Below, in pieces: positions 55,401 to 64,000 of a stretch of 64,000 bases of DNA. The position numbers and the translations under genes were made by a program. Every line of letters begins with the position of its first letter. Positions within the stretch are counted from its first letter, which is position 1. The stretch is from assembly GCF_000315625.1 (NCBI RefSeq), contig NW_005434638.1, positions 526,121-590,120 of the forward strand, read 5' to 3'. The notes beneath the pieces were generated by a model that worked only from the letters and a program-made list of their open reading frames with translations, made no database searches and had not been told where the DNA came from. The stretch is from Guillardia theta CCMP2712. Its lineage: Eukaryota; Cryptophyceae; Pyrenomonadales; Geminigeraceae.

Positions 55401-56571
55401 AACCTGACCCAGAACCTGACCTTTCCTGTACAAGACATTATGGCGTGTACTACCTCTCTTCTCTTTCTTCTCTCAATGCTGTCTGTATCGCTTTCTTGCT
55501 GCATAACCTTCTTGCCCATCTGCTACATCGCACCAATCAGCGTGACCATCTCTGATCCGGGCCTTGTAACTCATGTCCCCAGGTTTTTTTCCATTTTTTT
55601 CCGGAGTAACGTGACTTTTCAATGGTCATGGTTTTCATAACATGATCACCAAGCAGTAACGTGATATTTCTCTTTAAAACACATTTAGTATGTCATCACT
55701 CACGAGATCATAGACGTGCACCTGGACGAAAGCCTTCAGTCACGTTACCTCAAAGCAAATACAACAAAACAGTCACGGCATGGTATCTGCTCGGCGATCT
55801 CCCGCCACAAGGGGCGAGGGACGCGGGGGTGGTGAAAAAGCTAGAGAGCTCTAGGTGGAAGGGGGTCATGCGACCCGAGGGTCCTCGAGGGGCGTCACCT
55901 CAACGAGGTTGTCATGATCTATTCGACGGGGTGGAGGTGAGAGAGGGTGTAAATTCATATCCCCTAGTTCTGGGGTAGGGTGGCTCGTAGCGGGAACGGT
56001 CAGTACCGGTGGTGGGGAAAAGTCATAGGTCGGCGGACACTCCTTGGTTCATGCGGATGAAGTTTTTGTATAAAGTTTGAAACACTAATAGAGATTTTTC
56101 AATTTGAAGTGAAAATTACAGGCGTTCGTAACAAAGTGTTCGATCCGACACCTGGTAGGAAGGGCACAGTAGTGGCGACGAATGTGGCGGGGGCGGAAGG
56201 GATTTTCTCAGGGTGGGGTCAGAGTGCGATATTCTTGGGGGTGGGGGTAGTTTTTTAATTGAAGGAACACCCGGAAGTGGGGTGGGGTCCAGGCACTTTC
56301 GGTCCGACTATCGTCGGTGGCTGAGGATGCGAGAGACCTTACGAATGGCGAAACGGCGAGAGCGAGCAGACATGGCGTTTTAGTGTTGCGGCGCACAGAC
56401 CGTTCTCTTTGGTGTTGAGGTAACTCGAAAGATCTGTTGGAACTCAAGGCGCTCAAAGCCTTACACTCAAAGTGGTTCAGTTTCGTGGTGGCGTATGATG
56501 GTTTGACGGTGTGCGTGCGTTTTGATACCATACACATCTAACTCTTTCCCGCTCTCTCGTTGAACTCTTCA
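52481..56571. other. Long gene-poor stretch
   Basis: No gene can be supported in 4 kb. There are scattered short frames, AT-rich DNA (53370-53700, 55000-55320), a small tandem repeat at 53926-53985, and G-rich patches (55790-55990, 56140-56290). A CTAGCTGTTTGTCCCGGCG word followed by GCCCGGG at 52981-53010 recalls 3' ends of some RTE-type retroelements, too short to call. Confidence 0.5.
53926..53985 (+). repeat. Short tandem repeat (CTGTCGCCCTGGCGATGCATG)
   Basis: Two copies of a ~22-bp unit ending GATGCATG, followed by GCGATGCGATGCATG. Local duplication, no function apparent. Confidence 0.8.
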
Positions 56572-57342
56572 ATGCCAAATCGCCACTTTGCGATTTCGTA
56601 TGATACTCCTCATGCGAACAGAGAAACAGTTGATGAAGTAGATAGGATCCTTGGGCTGCAAACCAATGGAATCTGCAGAGCGAGAGTGATGGCAAGGACG
56701 CCCGATCAACGGGTACAGCTGACGGCATTTAACGAGTTTCCGGATCCAGAAACAGAGTCAAGATATCGCAAGTACTTCATGGAGTCTGGGCTCCTCGATT
56801 CCGATTTTGTTTTCTTCAAAGTACTGGTTTTCTTGGGAACGTTCTACAACATCTCGATGGCTTTGTTCCGATGGGGAAGGGGTCCTTCGAATCGCATGAC
56901 AGATATCTTTGTCTACGTCAGAGTGGTGCTTATCCTCCTTGGCTGGTGGATCATCATCAGGTGGCAGTATCTGCCTTTGAGATGCCGAAGGCTTATCAGC
57001 CAGTTCCTGAGAACTTTGATGGTTGCCCGCGTCTTCATGCACTTCTGCGAGAACTACTACGCGAATTTCACAGTGGATGCAAACATTGTCTTTACGACTC
57101 TGTACTGCCTTGGATCGATCGTCTTCTCCACGACATGGCTGGGCCATCTCGCCTACACGATTCCGGTCTGCATGTCCAGGCACGGTATGCTGCTTTTGAA
57201 GCGTGGGGGATCTCTTTCAATCCAAGAGCTCCCAAATTTCGCTGTCCTGTTTGTCCTGATGGTTGGATTTGCGTTTGCCGCTTACTTTCTGCATGGTCGG
57301 AAGAGGCGAAAGTTCGCTTTGATATGGTGCAAAGGTCAGTGA
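56572..57342 (+). CDS. Multipass membrane protein, 256 aa, unrecognised
   Basis: Single exon from ATG 56572 (MPNRHFAISYDTPHANRETV). An 80-residue soluble N-terminus (LGLQTNGICRARVMARTP) is followed by about six hydrophobic segments: FVFFKVLVFLGTFYNISMAL, IFVYVRVVLILLGWWIIIRW, LRTLMVARVFMHF, NIVFTTLYCLGSIVFS, TWLGHLAYTIPVCM and FAVLFVLMVGFAFAAYFLHG. It ends with a basic juxtamembrane GRKRRKFALIWCKGQ. The layout (six helices then a basic RxxxF segment) recalls membrane parts of cyclases or kinases whose catalytic domain follows, but here the frame stops. A GTCAGTGA donor-like site overlaps the stop, so more exons could follow; I found none convincing. Confidence 0.65.
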   Translation: MPNRHFAISYDTPHANRETVDEVDRILGLQTNGICRARVMARTPDQRVQLTAFNEFPDPETESRYRKYFMESGLLDSDFVFFKVLVFLGTFYNISMALFRWGRGPSNRMTDIFVYVRVVLILLGWWIIIRWQYLPLRCRRLISQFLRTLMVARVFMHFCENYYANFTVDANIVFTTLYCLGSIVFSTTWLGHLAYTIPVCMSRHGMLLLKRGGSLSIQELPNFAVLFVLMVGFAFAAYFLHGRKRRKFALIWCKGQ

Positions 57343-57746
57343 CGAGGGGAGAAGGGAAGAAATTCGGGGCAGGATCGATGTGTTATAAAGTGGGGAATAG
57401 TACAGAGAAGAATGTTGTAACAAATGCATGATGTAAATAAACCTTGTATCAGAGATGAATTACATCATGGCAGGATGAGAGGGCCGAAACTTTGTATTCC
57501 TGTTGAACTCGGCATCACGAAGAGGTGAAAACAAGCAGATTTGCGCCACGAACCTCCTGGTTTCCAGGATGAGGTGACAGCAGGGGTAGCTCAGTCATGA
57601 GATTCATGGTCACGGATTCTACAAGTCTGTCATTTGCTCCATGTATGTGCTGGAAGAAAAAAGAGATGGTTTTGACAAGTTGACGATTCTCATGCCGTTT
57701 ATGAAGAGTGCATCAGTGTGTTTGTAGAGGTTCATTTCTCGTGCTG
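57343..57746. other. Intergenic between convergent genes
   Basis: 400 bp between the membrane-protein stop and the end of the ankyrin gene. No coding signal; AT-rich start compatible with 3' UTR. Confidence 0.5.
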
Positions 57747-59589
57747 CTATATCTCGATCGGTCGATCTACAGAATCAATACGGAACCCAGTCTCGTTCAA
57801 CTCCCAGCGCAGAAACTCCTCCTCCCTTGCCGTCTCCTCCCGTGCACTTGCAATCTGCCAAGAACACCAGAGTTACCTCAAGATCCCTTCCTCCTCTCCA
57901 TCCTTCATTTCACCCTCTTGGTCCACAGATTCCGTGCATTTTCCGTTGTAGCCACGAGCTCCCAATCACCTCCATGAACCGTCCGCAGCTAAATAGGAAA
58001 GTGTTGGTTTCGCGCCGGAGGGCGGATGAGGTGGAGAAGTTGGACAGCATGTGGGAAGGAGGAGATTCAGAGCCGTGGAGGGAAGGAGGGTGCGAGGCGA
58101 GGAGTAAGAGGAAAGAAGAGCAGGGAGTCTTGATCCTGCACCTTGAAAGCGCAAGGGTTGATGGTCCTCTCGTAGTCTCTGAATCGCTCTCCACGAGACA
58201 AAAACTCCTCCCTCAGGTCATAGCGACGCTGGCAGATAGCATTCCTGTCCTCCCTGGATGCAGAGGAGGCTCAGAATGGCTGACTGGACCCTGTCTCCTC
58301 CCTCCCTTACTCTCTCAGAGTCGAGACCTGACAGAAAACAATCTCTTCCATCTGTAGAGTCTCTTCACATCGCAGCAGCCGCGCGCCTTCGCGACTTCGG
58401 TGAGCTGGTCCCTGTCGTTTTGGAACATGTGAGATGCAAGAAGGGGCAGAAGAGCAAGGACTCGACCTTGACCAGCACCAGCTTCCAGCGAGATCCCTCC
58501 AAGTTTTCTGGAAGGAACGGGGCAAAATCGTCACTTCAATTTGTGCGTGCAGAGGTTCATACACACCAGCAATCTCTCTGGGAATCAATTTGCTCTCCAG
58601 CGTGAGAGGCATCTGCACTGGCCTGGAACAGACACAAAGGAAGAGAGAGCGTTTGAGCTGAGTAGCAAAGAGTGGTTTTGGCATGCAAGACCTGAGCGCC
58701 ATGAAGATTTCATCCCAACTTGTAGGATCGCCTTGCACTCTCTCGAACAGTACTCCCTGCATCTGTAGACCTTGCAGGCCTGAAGACCCGAGCATGTCAG
58801 AGCTGCTGCGGAGAGATGAATTCTTACTTGTGGGAAGGGGCAGCGTTGGATCGAAGGCAACGCCGAACTGATAGGATCCAGGTGAAAGAGCCAAGGCGCG
58901 ATCCGTCATGGGACTTGATTCCGGGGTTGCAGAAAACCCCTCCTGACTAGTGTTGATCTCCAACCTGGCTTTCTCCTTGTGAAGAGGTGAATCGTTTCGC
59001 TGGCTATCAAGATTGTCCTTGGACGTTCTGGTCTGCAAATCTGTGAGAGGACGGCATGTCAATGAACCAAGAATTACTGAGGCTTCCTTCAGGTACAATT
59101 CCACATCCTTCGCTCCGCAGTCTATTGCCACATCCAAAGGGGAGAGACCATGGTGATCTTCGATGTAAGTTCGAGCCCCCAGTGAAACCAAAAGCTTTGC
59201 TATCCTGATAGAGCAGTCAGACAAGAGAGTTGTTCGGAATCATTCGAAAACTTACGTGACTTTATCAAAGTCCGCACAGGACAATACGCAGAGATGCAGT
59301 GGGGTTTGGCCATGGATATTTTCTGATACAGCATGGCCTTAGGGAGGTTAAGTCCGCACATAGCTTCAGACTTACGGCAATTCACGTCAGCCTTTCTTTC
59401 AAGTACCAAGGCTTTAATCTCATTCGCACTTCCTCTCACAGCAGCTGAATGAAGCGCCGTGTTACCGTGTCTCATCTGTTTACGAGATCCAATCAGACAC
59501 ATGGGCGTCAGCTAAGATACGCACTTTGATGGCTTCAACGTTGCCGTTTATGCTCTCCGCCGGCTTATCCCTGGAAGATTCCTCACCTG
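57747..59589 (-). CDS. Ankyrin-repeat protein, 5' end uncertain
   Basis: Minus-strand exons with consistent phases. The first visible exon (about 59589-59526) gives SSRDKPAESINGNVEAIK. Ankyrin repeats follow: HGNTALHSAAVRGSANEIKA, ALVLERKADVNC, then NIHGQTPLHLCVLSCADFDK, and after a short intron AKLLVSLGARTYIEDHHG with LSPLDVAIDCGAKDVELYL. So about three repeats carry the G-TPLH consensus. The rest is a linker (HKEKARLEINTSQ), an unassigned domain (SYQFGVAFDPTLPLP, SWDEIFMALR, IPREIAGVYEPLHAQIEV) and helical exons (DQLTEVAKARGCCDVKRLYR, EDRNAICQRRYDLREEFLSR, GDWELVATTENARNLWTK, EETAREEEFLRWELNETGF), stop 57747-57749. Ankyrin repeats mediate protein binding; partner unknown. Confidence 0.75.
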
Positions 59590-60436
59590 AAGCAGAAGTG
59601 TTAGAACCATAAAATGTTCTTGTCTTGTTCTGAGTTCTTCTAAACGATTTCCCCTCTTCCCATCTAAACCTTCTCTCAAAGGCTCAAATTTTCACGGCTG
59701 GATACAACCTTGTTCTCTAATCGGCTCGCCATGCTACTACCCTCTTCTATCTCCACCTCCGTCTCCCTCATCTACCCCTCCCCTTTGTTCCGCTCTCCTC
59801 CCTCTGCCCCCTCTCCCCCCTTCTCCTCTCCATGCTCGCAACCTCATCTCCTCCCCTGTTCCTCTCAAAACCTGTATGCTCTTACTGTTCCCCTCCTCCT
59901 CTCCCTCTCTCGCTTGCAACTTACATCCGCAGCCTCCCGACGCTACTGCGCCCATAGCGCGAAATTTGACTCGGGGAGGGGTAGTATGAGTAGTCGCACA
60001 TCAAATGTACCGGTAGTGGATCGTTTTTCTCCGACGATACCTCATCCGATGTATACTTCGGATGGGAATAGGAGGGGTCACAAAGGGTCTCCTTCGGAGT
60101 TCCGTAGGGTGGGGTGTAGATTCAACTGGTGCCCCAGGGGGTAGCCAACAGATATCTCCGACAAATGACAGCTCTGTTTGAAGTGAGGAAGAGAGAGGAG
60201 GGAGGGAGAGAGGGAGGGAGGGAGGGAGGGAGGGAGGGAGGGAGGGAGGGAGGGAGGGAGTGGAGAAGAGTGAGGGAAGAAATAAGAATGAGGGCAGTTT
60301 TCTTTCCGGTCTTTTCGTCCTTCTATATTTTGCCTGTGGTGAACCTCGAGCAACAGAAATGTCACGAAAACTCACCCTTCTCCTATCTCTCCACACTTTT
60401 CTCTTCTCTTCATACTCCTCCCCCATACAGGAAAGT
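59590..60436. other. Intergenic, pyrimidine-rich and GGGA array
   Basis: Contains a CT-rich tract (about 59735-59930), a small inverted repeat around TCCGATGTATACTTCGGA (about 60047-60064) and a GGGA array (60203-60261). 5' exons of the ankyrin gene or of the next plus-strand gene may lie here unseen. Confidence 0.5.
60203..60261 (+). repeat. GGGA tetranucleotide array
   Basis: About 14 GGGA units; same motif and orientation as at 28.4, 29.9 and 32.8 kb. Confidence 0.9.
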
Positions 60437-61373
60437 AACAGTTCACAACCACAAACAGCATCAGAAGTGAAAGCATTGTATCTGAATACAAGGATCGCAC
60501 CAGCCCCCCGCCCTCGCTGCGTCTTCCCTTCCTGCTCCTCTTCCTCGTACAGTCCATATCCCCCGACAAGTCATGCCGCTGGAGCGGAGGGGAATAGCGG
60601 CTCGACGCTGTGCCAGATGATGCCAAAGAAGGGACTCTTGGAGCTGGAGACGGAGATCAGAAGGGCTGAAGAGAGAGAGGGAGAAAGAGGAAGGGACCCT
60701 GCAGCATCATCTTCGTCTCTGCCGTCCTCAAAGGTTGTTGCATGATGTGAGGTTGAACTATCGTCTTGTCCGACTATCTCCGTCTCCTCCACGCGGAACA
60801 ATCGCATAAACTTTCGAAGGGCTGGCAGCCTGCAGCAAGTGAGGAGGAGCTGAGGGAACAGGTGGAGCAAAGGCAGGTGGAGCAAGAGGAGCAAGAGGAG
60901 CAAGAGGAGCAAGAGGAGCAGGTGGCGGAGGGTGAGAAGGAAAACGCACGATGCATTCTTGCTTTCCCATACGATCAGCACGCCTGTCGGAGACAACCTC
61001 CGTATACAGCTTTCGGCCTCAAAATCAGCGATTCGAGCAGCTGGGAATCGACAACAACCCGACAAGGCTGGCTCTGACGTCGTTTGCTCCGCTGCTCTGC
61101 GATATGGCAAAATCAAACTTCCCACCCTCAGGTATGGTGAGCAAGAAAGTTACGACAAGTCGAAGGGTCCCATCGGCAGGATGCATGGTCCAGACCCTTC
61201 TGCCTGTAATTATCTTCTTCTCTGACGCTACACAAGGATCAGCTCCTGCTCTTTTCTCTCATCCTCGCTCACCCCTGATGGTGCTGGCGACAAACTCTCC
61301 TCCTTGTCGATCCACGCGGAGAAAGAAGCTCTCGCTTCCTGCTCATCTCGTCACTTCCCGCTTTTTCTCATGA
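60432..61373 (+). CDS. Unrecognised protein with Glu/Gln coiled coil (approximate ends)
   Basis: A CCATACAG acceptor at about 60431 opens an exon (SNSSQPQTASEVKALYLNTR ... MPKKGLLELETEIRRAEERE) ending at a GTTGTT donor near 60735. The next exon, after GGCTGGCAG, reads PAASEEELREQVEQRQVEQE with EEQ repeats to a GTGAGA donor. A third reads ARLSETTSVYSFRPQNQRFE, then QLGIDNNPTRLALTSFAPLL and CDMAKSNFPPS, ending at GTATGG. Phases 0 and 1 fit. The last exon and stop are uncertain; if it ends at 61373 it overlaps the 3' end of the CULT gene on the other strand. The conserved-looking RFEQLGIDNNPTRLALTSFA is not a family I know. Confidence 0.5.
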
Positions 61374-62038
61374 GGCCGCATGCTCGCACCCATCTCTGCT
61401 ACCCACAGCCCCGGCAGCTGCGACATGTCGGCGACGTCGAGGTCTTCCTTCCCTGCTACGTGACGCGGAGCATGCGAGTTGGTTTCATTCGGAAGGATGG
61501 TGCCATCGTCACTCCCGCTCCCTCTTGCGTCCTCCTCCTGCCTTGTCTTCGCCTCTACCTCCTCCCTTCCTCCCCCCGCCTCTTCCTCCTCTTCCTCCTC
61601 CCCCTCCTGTTCCACCATCTCATCCTCGAACCAGGGGTCTCCTTCCCCTTCCTTATCTTGAGGGGTGAAGAACCAGCCGAGGTGGGCAAGGCAGCCCTTG
61701 CAGGCGACGCACTGCCATGCGAACCCCGGGTACCACGAGTGTCGAAGCACTCTCCTGCCGTAGATGAGGGAGTTGACAACCCTCCTCGTCCTCAAGACCT
61801 CGAACGACGAGCCGTGGGGGTTGACCAGCACCTGCGTCTGAACATGCTGATCGTTGCCGACCGGGCGGTTACGTCGCTCATGGGCGAAGGGAGAAGTCAT
61901 GGCACGCATGCTGGTCGATGTTGTGACCTTCTTGCCGCATTCGGCGCATGTGAGCCAGGCTCCAGGAGCAGCGAGCGGTCTGTGGGCAGAGCAGAGGAGG
62001 AGGAGGACAGAGAGTTGGCGCGACAGCCTTGCATGCAT
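61343..62038 (-). CDS. Secreted CULT-domain (cereblon-like) protein
   Basis: 231 aa in one exon, start ATG 62038. A signal peptide (MHARLSRQLSVLLLLCSAHR) is followed directly by a CULT domain: LTCAECGKKVTTSTSM, VLVNPHGSSFEVLRTRRVVN, then RHSWYPGFAWQCVACKGCLA and HLGWFFTPQ. These match the cereblon thalidomide-binding domain: two CxxC zinc knuckles (CAEC, CKGC) and the three pocket tryptophans, in HSW, FAW and LGW. The cereblon LON and DDB1-binding parts are absent. Stand-alone secreted CULT proteins are known in eukaryotes; their natural ligand is unsettled. The C-terminal half is an acidic Glu/Gly-rich tail with no fold visible. High confidence in the domain; secretion inferred from the signal peptide. 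Confidence 0.9.
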   Translation of the reverse strand: MHARLSRQLSVLLLLCSAHRPLAAPGAWLTCAECGKKVTTSTSMRAMTSPFAHERRNRPVGNDQHVQTQVLVNPHGSSFEVLRTRRVVNSLIYGRRVLRHSWYPGFAWQCVACKGCLAHLGWFFTPQDKEGEGDPWFEDEMVEQEGEEEEEEEAGGGREEVEAKTRQEEDARGSGSDDGTILPNETNSHAPRHVAGKEDLDVADMSQLPGLWVAEMGASMRPHEKKREVTR

Positions 62039-62367
62039 TAGAAGCGGAGAGCAGGTAGAGGGAAGGGGGAGGAGGACGGGAGCGAGCCCAGCAGGAGGCG
62101 GCGAAAGACAGTGGGAGGTGGGATGGGAGGCAGTCGGGGAGCTCTGCTGGAAGCGGACCAGGACAGGAAGCCGGTCAGCGGTAAGGCATGCTTCAGGTGC
62201 AGGGAGGGGAGAGGGGGAATTACAAGAGTTTGTCGGAATTTTGTTGACGGAAGGGGTCGAGTCCATGGTCAGGGGGAGTTGACGGGGAGGGGACGGAGTT
62301 GACGGGGAGGGGAGGAGCTGGAGAAAGTAGGGGGGAGGAGAAGATCACAAGGTGTCTAGATATGTCT

Positions 62368-64000
62368 TCATTCATCCCATGCATCAGCTGAGACAAAGTT
62401 CTCCTCCTCCTCACTCTCCTCCTCCTCTCCATCCTCGTTGGAGCTGCTGCATGATTCCCCAGAAGAGCTCTTCCCGTCTTTTCCCTCTCCCCCGTCATCA
62501 AGCTCCCACTCACCCAGTGCCGTCCGAGCCTCTTCCGCTTCCCTGCTCTCCTTCCATGCCTGCCCCCAACCCGGCACGACGGCTGACCTGTACTCATCCA
62601 GAAAATGGCGGTAGGAAGGGAAGAAGCGGTAATAGGACAGCACGGACTTCCATAGCTTGTTCTGCCTGTGAGTAGGAGTAAGAAGACAGAGGACGAGCAA
62701 GAAGCATCATAGTCACATCAACGCCTGCTCATCTCCTATGACGACCAGGCTCTGCCTGGCCCTTGAGATGGCCACGTTGACCCTCCTCCTGTCTGCGAGG
62801 AAGCCGACGCTGCCACCAGCAAGTGTGCGAACGCAGCTCAGGACGACGACCTCAGCCTGGGGAAGACAGGGAGCGTCATGTGCAAGGAGAGGCAGGAGTT
62901 TGGAACACTAGCATGCGAGGGAGTAGAATCACGGTGGAAGCAACATGTTTGAAACAAAAACATGCTCGTTGAAGTGAACAGACACGTTTGGAGAACAACA
63001 GAGTGCGAGAAGAGAATCATGACATCGAATCGCATCTCATCATTGTCAATCTCCACGTGGAGGGATGCATGAAAGCACTCGTCTCACCTCCCTTCCTTGC
63101 ATGGAGTCCACTGACATCACCTCCACATCCCCCAAGTTCTTCTTGAGAAGCTTCTTGCTGATGATCGATTTCTGCCCGTTGTAGAACGACAGAACAACTA
63201 CCTGAGCACTTGCTCAGCTCTTCTCACCACTGCACGTGCCTTTTCTCGTCTCGTCTTCTCTTCTTACTTCTCTTCTTATATTCTCTTCGCACTTTTTTCC
63301 TCTCCTCCCCTCCTTCCCCCCTCCTCTCCTCACCTCTCTCTGTGTGTGAACCCCAGAATTGATCATCGCCTGCACAATCTCCAAGACTGTGTCGCACGCA
63401 CAGGACAGCGGGTCAGCTACTGCAGGATCATGGCAAGAGGAAGAAACTTCACCTGCATCGGCCTCCATATCATTCATGAGTGAGGAGGAGTTCGACGGTT
63501 TGCTCTCTATCCCTGAGACGTGCACGAAGCTGGCAGGAAGAGGGTGGGAACGAGCTTGCTGCAACCCTCCTGTCATTGCTTCCCCAACCCCCTGCTTGCC
63601 TTTCTCTCTCCTCCCCTTGCCTCAACATCTTCTCTCCTCCTCTCCCTCTCCTTTCCCCATCCCCTCCCTCTCCTCTCTTCCTCCCCTCTCATTGCTCTCT
63701 GTCTCTCTATCCTCCCTCCCTATTCTCCCCCGCCCCCCCTCCCCACCACATCCTTTCTCCTCTTCTCTCTCTCTCTCCCTCTTCCCTCTCCTCATGTCCC
63801 TCTCCCCTCTCCCCTCTTCCCTCTTCCCTCTTCCCTCCTCTCCTCTCCTTCCTCTCTTCCCATCACTTCGTCCTCCCATCGTCTCACCGCAGTCTCCGAG
63901 TCAGTCTTGAGCTTGCCCCTGTAGAACTCTCGGCTCACGGCCTCCGCGATAGAGGGATGCATGCGGTACTGGACATCGAGCATGAAGCAGGGAGTACCCC
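62368..64000 (-). CDS. UPF1/SEN1-like superfamily 1 helicase, C-terminal part
   Basis: Enters from the right edge. Exons on the minus strand: MLDVQYRMHPSIAEAVSREF (motif IV region, about 63983-63895), SFVHVSGIESKPSNSSSLMN, ADPLSCACDTVLEIVQAMIN, then VVVLSFYNGQKSIISKKLLK with VEVMSVDSMQGRE (motif V), then AEVVVLSCVRTLAGGSVGFL and RRRVNVAISRARQSLVVIGD (motif VI, with the arginine finger), then QNKLWKSVLSYYRFFPSYRH and an acidic Ser/Glu tail, stop 62368-62370. This is the classic order of the SF1 UPF1-like family (UPF1, SEN1, IGHMBP2, DNA2-type), which unwind RNA or DNA with ATP. The Walker motifs lie outside the window, so the exact member cannot be named. The acidic tail is lineage-specific. 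Confidence 0.9.

Noticed and set aside
57575-57650. tRNA-like sequence (GGGGTAGCTCAGTC)
   Set aside because: Resembles a D-arm/A-box but no matching acceptor stem, anticodon arm or T-arm could be found.

Overview
The window looks like nuclear DNA of a unicellular eukaryotic alga. Genes are split by many short introns (about 50-250 bp; GT-AG with some GC-AG), many of them filled with purine or pyrimidine microsatellites. The gene content is typically eukaryotic: ER-associated GH47 mannosidase, lysosomal-type NAGLU, MAPR, P450, and a CULT domain. Genes resembling Crinkler/RHS effectors are also present. This fits a cryptophyte such as Guillardia theta, but that is an inference, not a match. All exon structures below were read by eye from reading frames and splice signals.

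Layout. 0-5 kb: 3' part of an alpha-N-acetylglucosaminidase gene (+), a 100-N assembly gap, and a phosphatidylglycerophosphate synthase gene (-). 5-10 kb: GC-rich dispersed repeats, a small EF-hand-like gene and a decayed partial copy of it. 10-14.2 kb: an intron-rich gene (+) that fuses Erv/ALR-type sulfhydryl-oxidase domains to a GILT-type thiol reductase domain. 14.3-18.7 kb: a convergent gene (-) for a membrane-anchored protein with eight fibronectin-type-II-like repeats. 20-23 kb: an unrecognised intron-rich gene (+). 23.2-30.7 kb: three genes on the minus strand (Q/P-rich prion-like protein; EF-hand protein; EDEM-like GH47 protein).

30.7-52.5 kb is an accessory island. It holds fragments of a retroelement (C-terminal part at 30.9 and 31.6-32.7 kb, RT part at 36.4 kb, another C-terminal piece at 49.9 kb), a gag-like ORF, and two Crinkler-RHS-type NTPase genes, each lying next to retroelement debris. 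Between them is a 6.5-kb block (38.36-44.83 kb) of unrecognised, partly broken ORFs in divergent pairs, cut by a 2-kb piece of a cysteine-rich GCC2/GCC3-type gene. The block resembles a decayed foreign, perhaps viral, insertion. Two intact host genes (MAPR and P450) follow at 45.1-48.6 kb. Then comes a 957-bp element with perfect 24-bp terminal inverted repeats and TA flanks.

52.5-56.6 kb has no supportable gene. 56.6-64 kb holds a small multipass membrane protein (+), an ankyrin-repeat protein (-), an unrecognised gene (+), a secreted CULT-domain protein (-) and the C-terminal part of a UPF1/SEN1-like helicase (-) that runs off the right edge.

Several host genes concern the secretory pathway: GH47/EDEM (glycan trimming), Erv-GILT (disulfide chemistry), NAGLU (lysosomal glycan breakdown), the FN2-repeat protein and the CULT protein. 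No functional linkage between them can be claimed from position alone.
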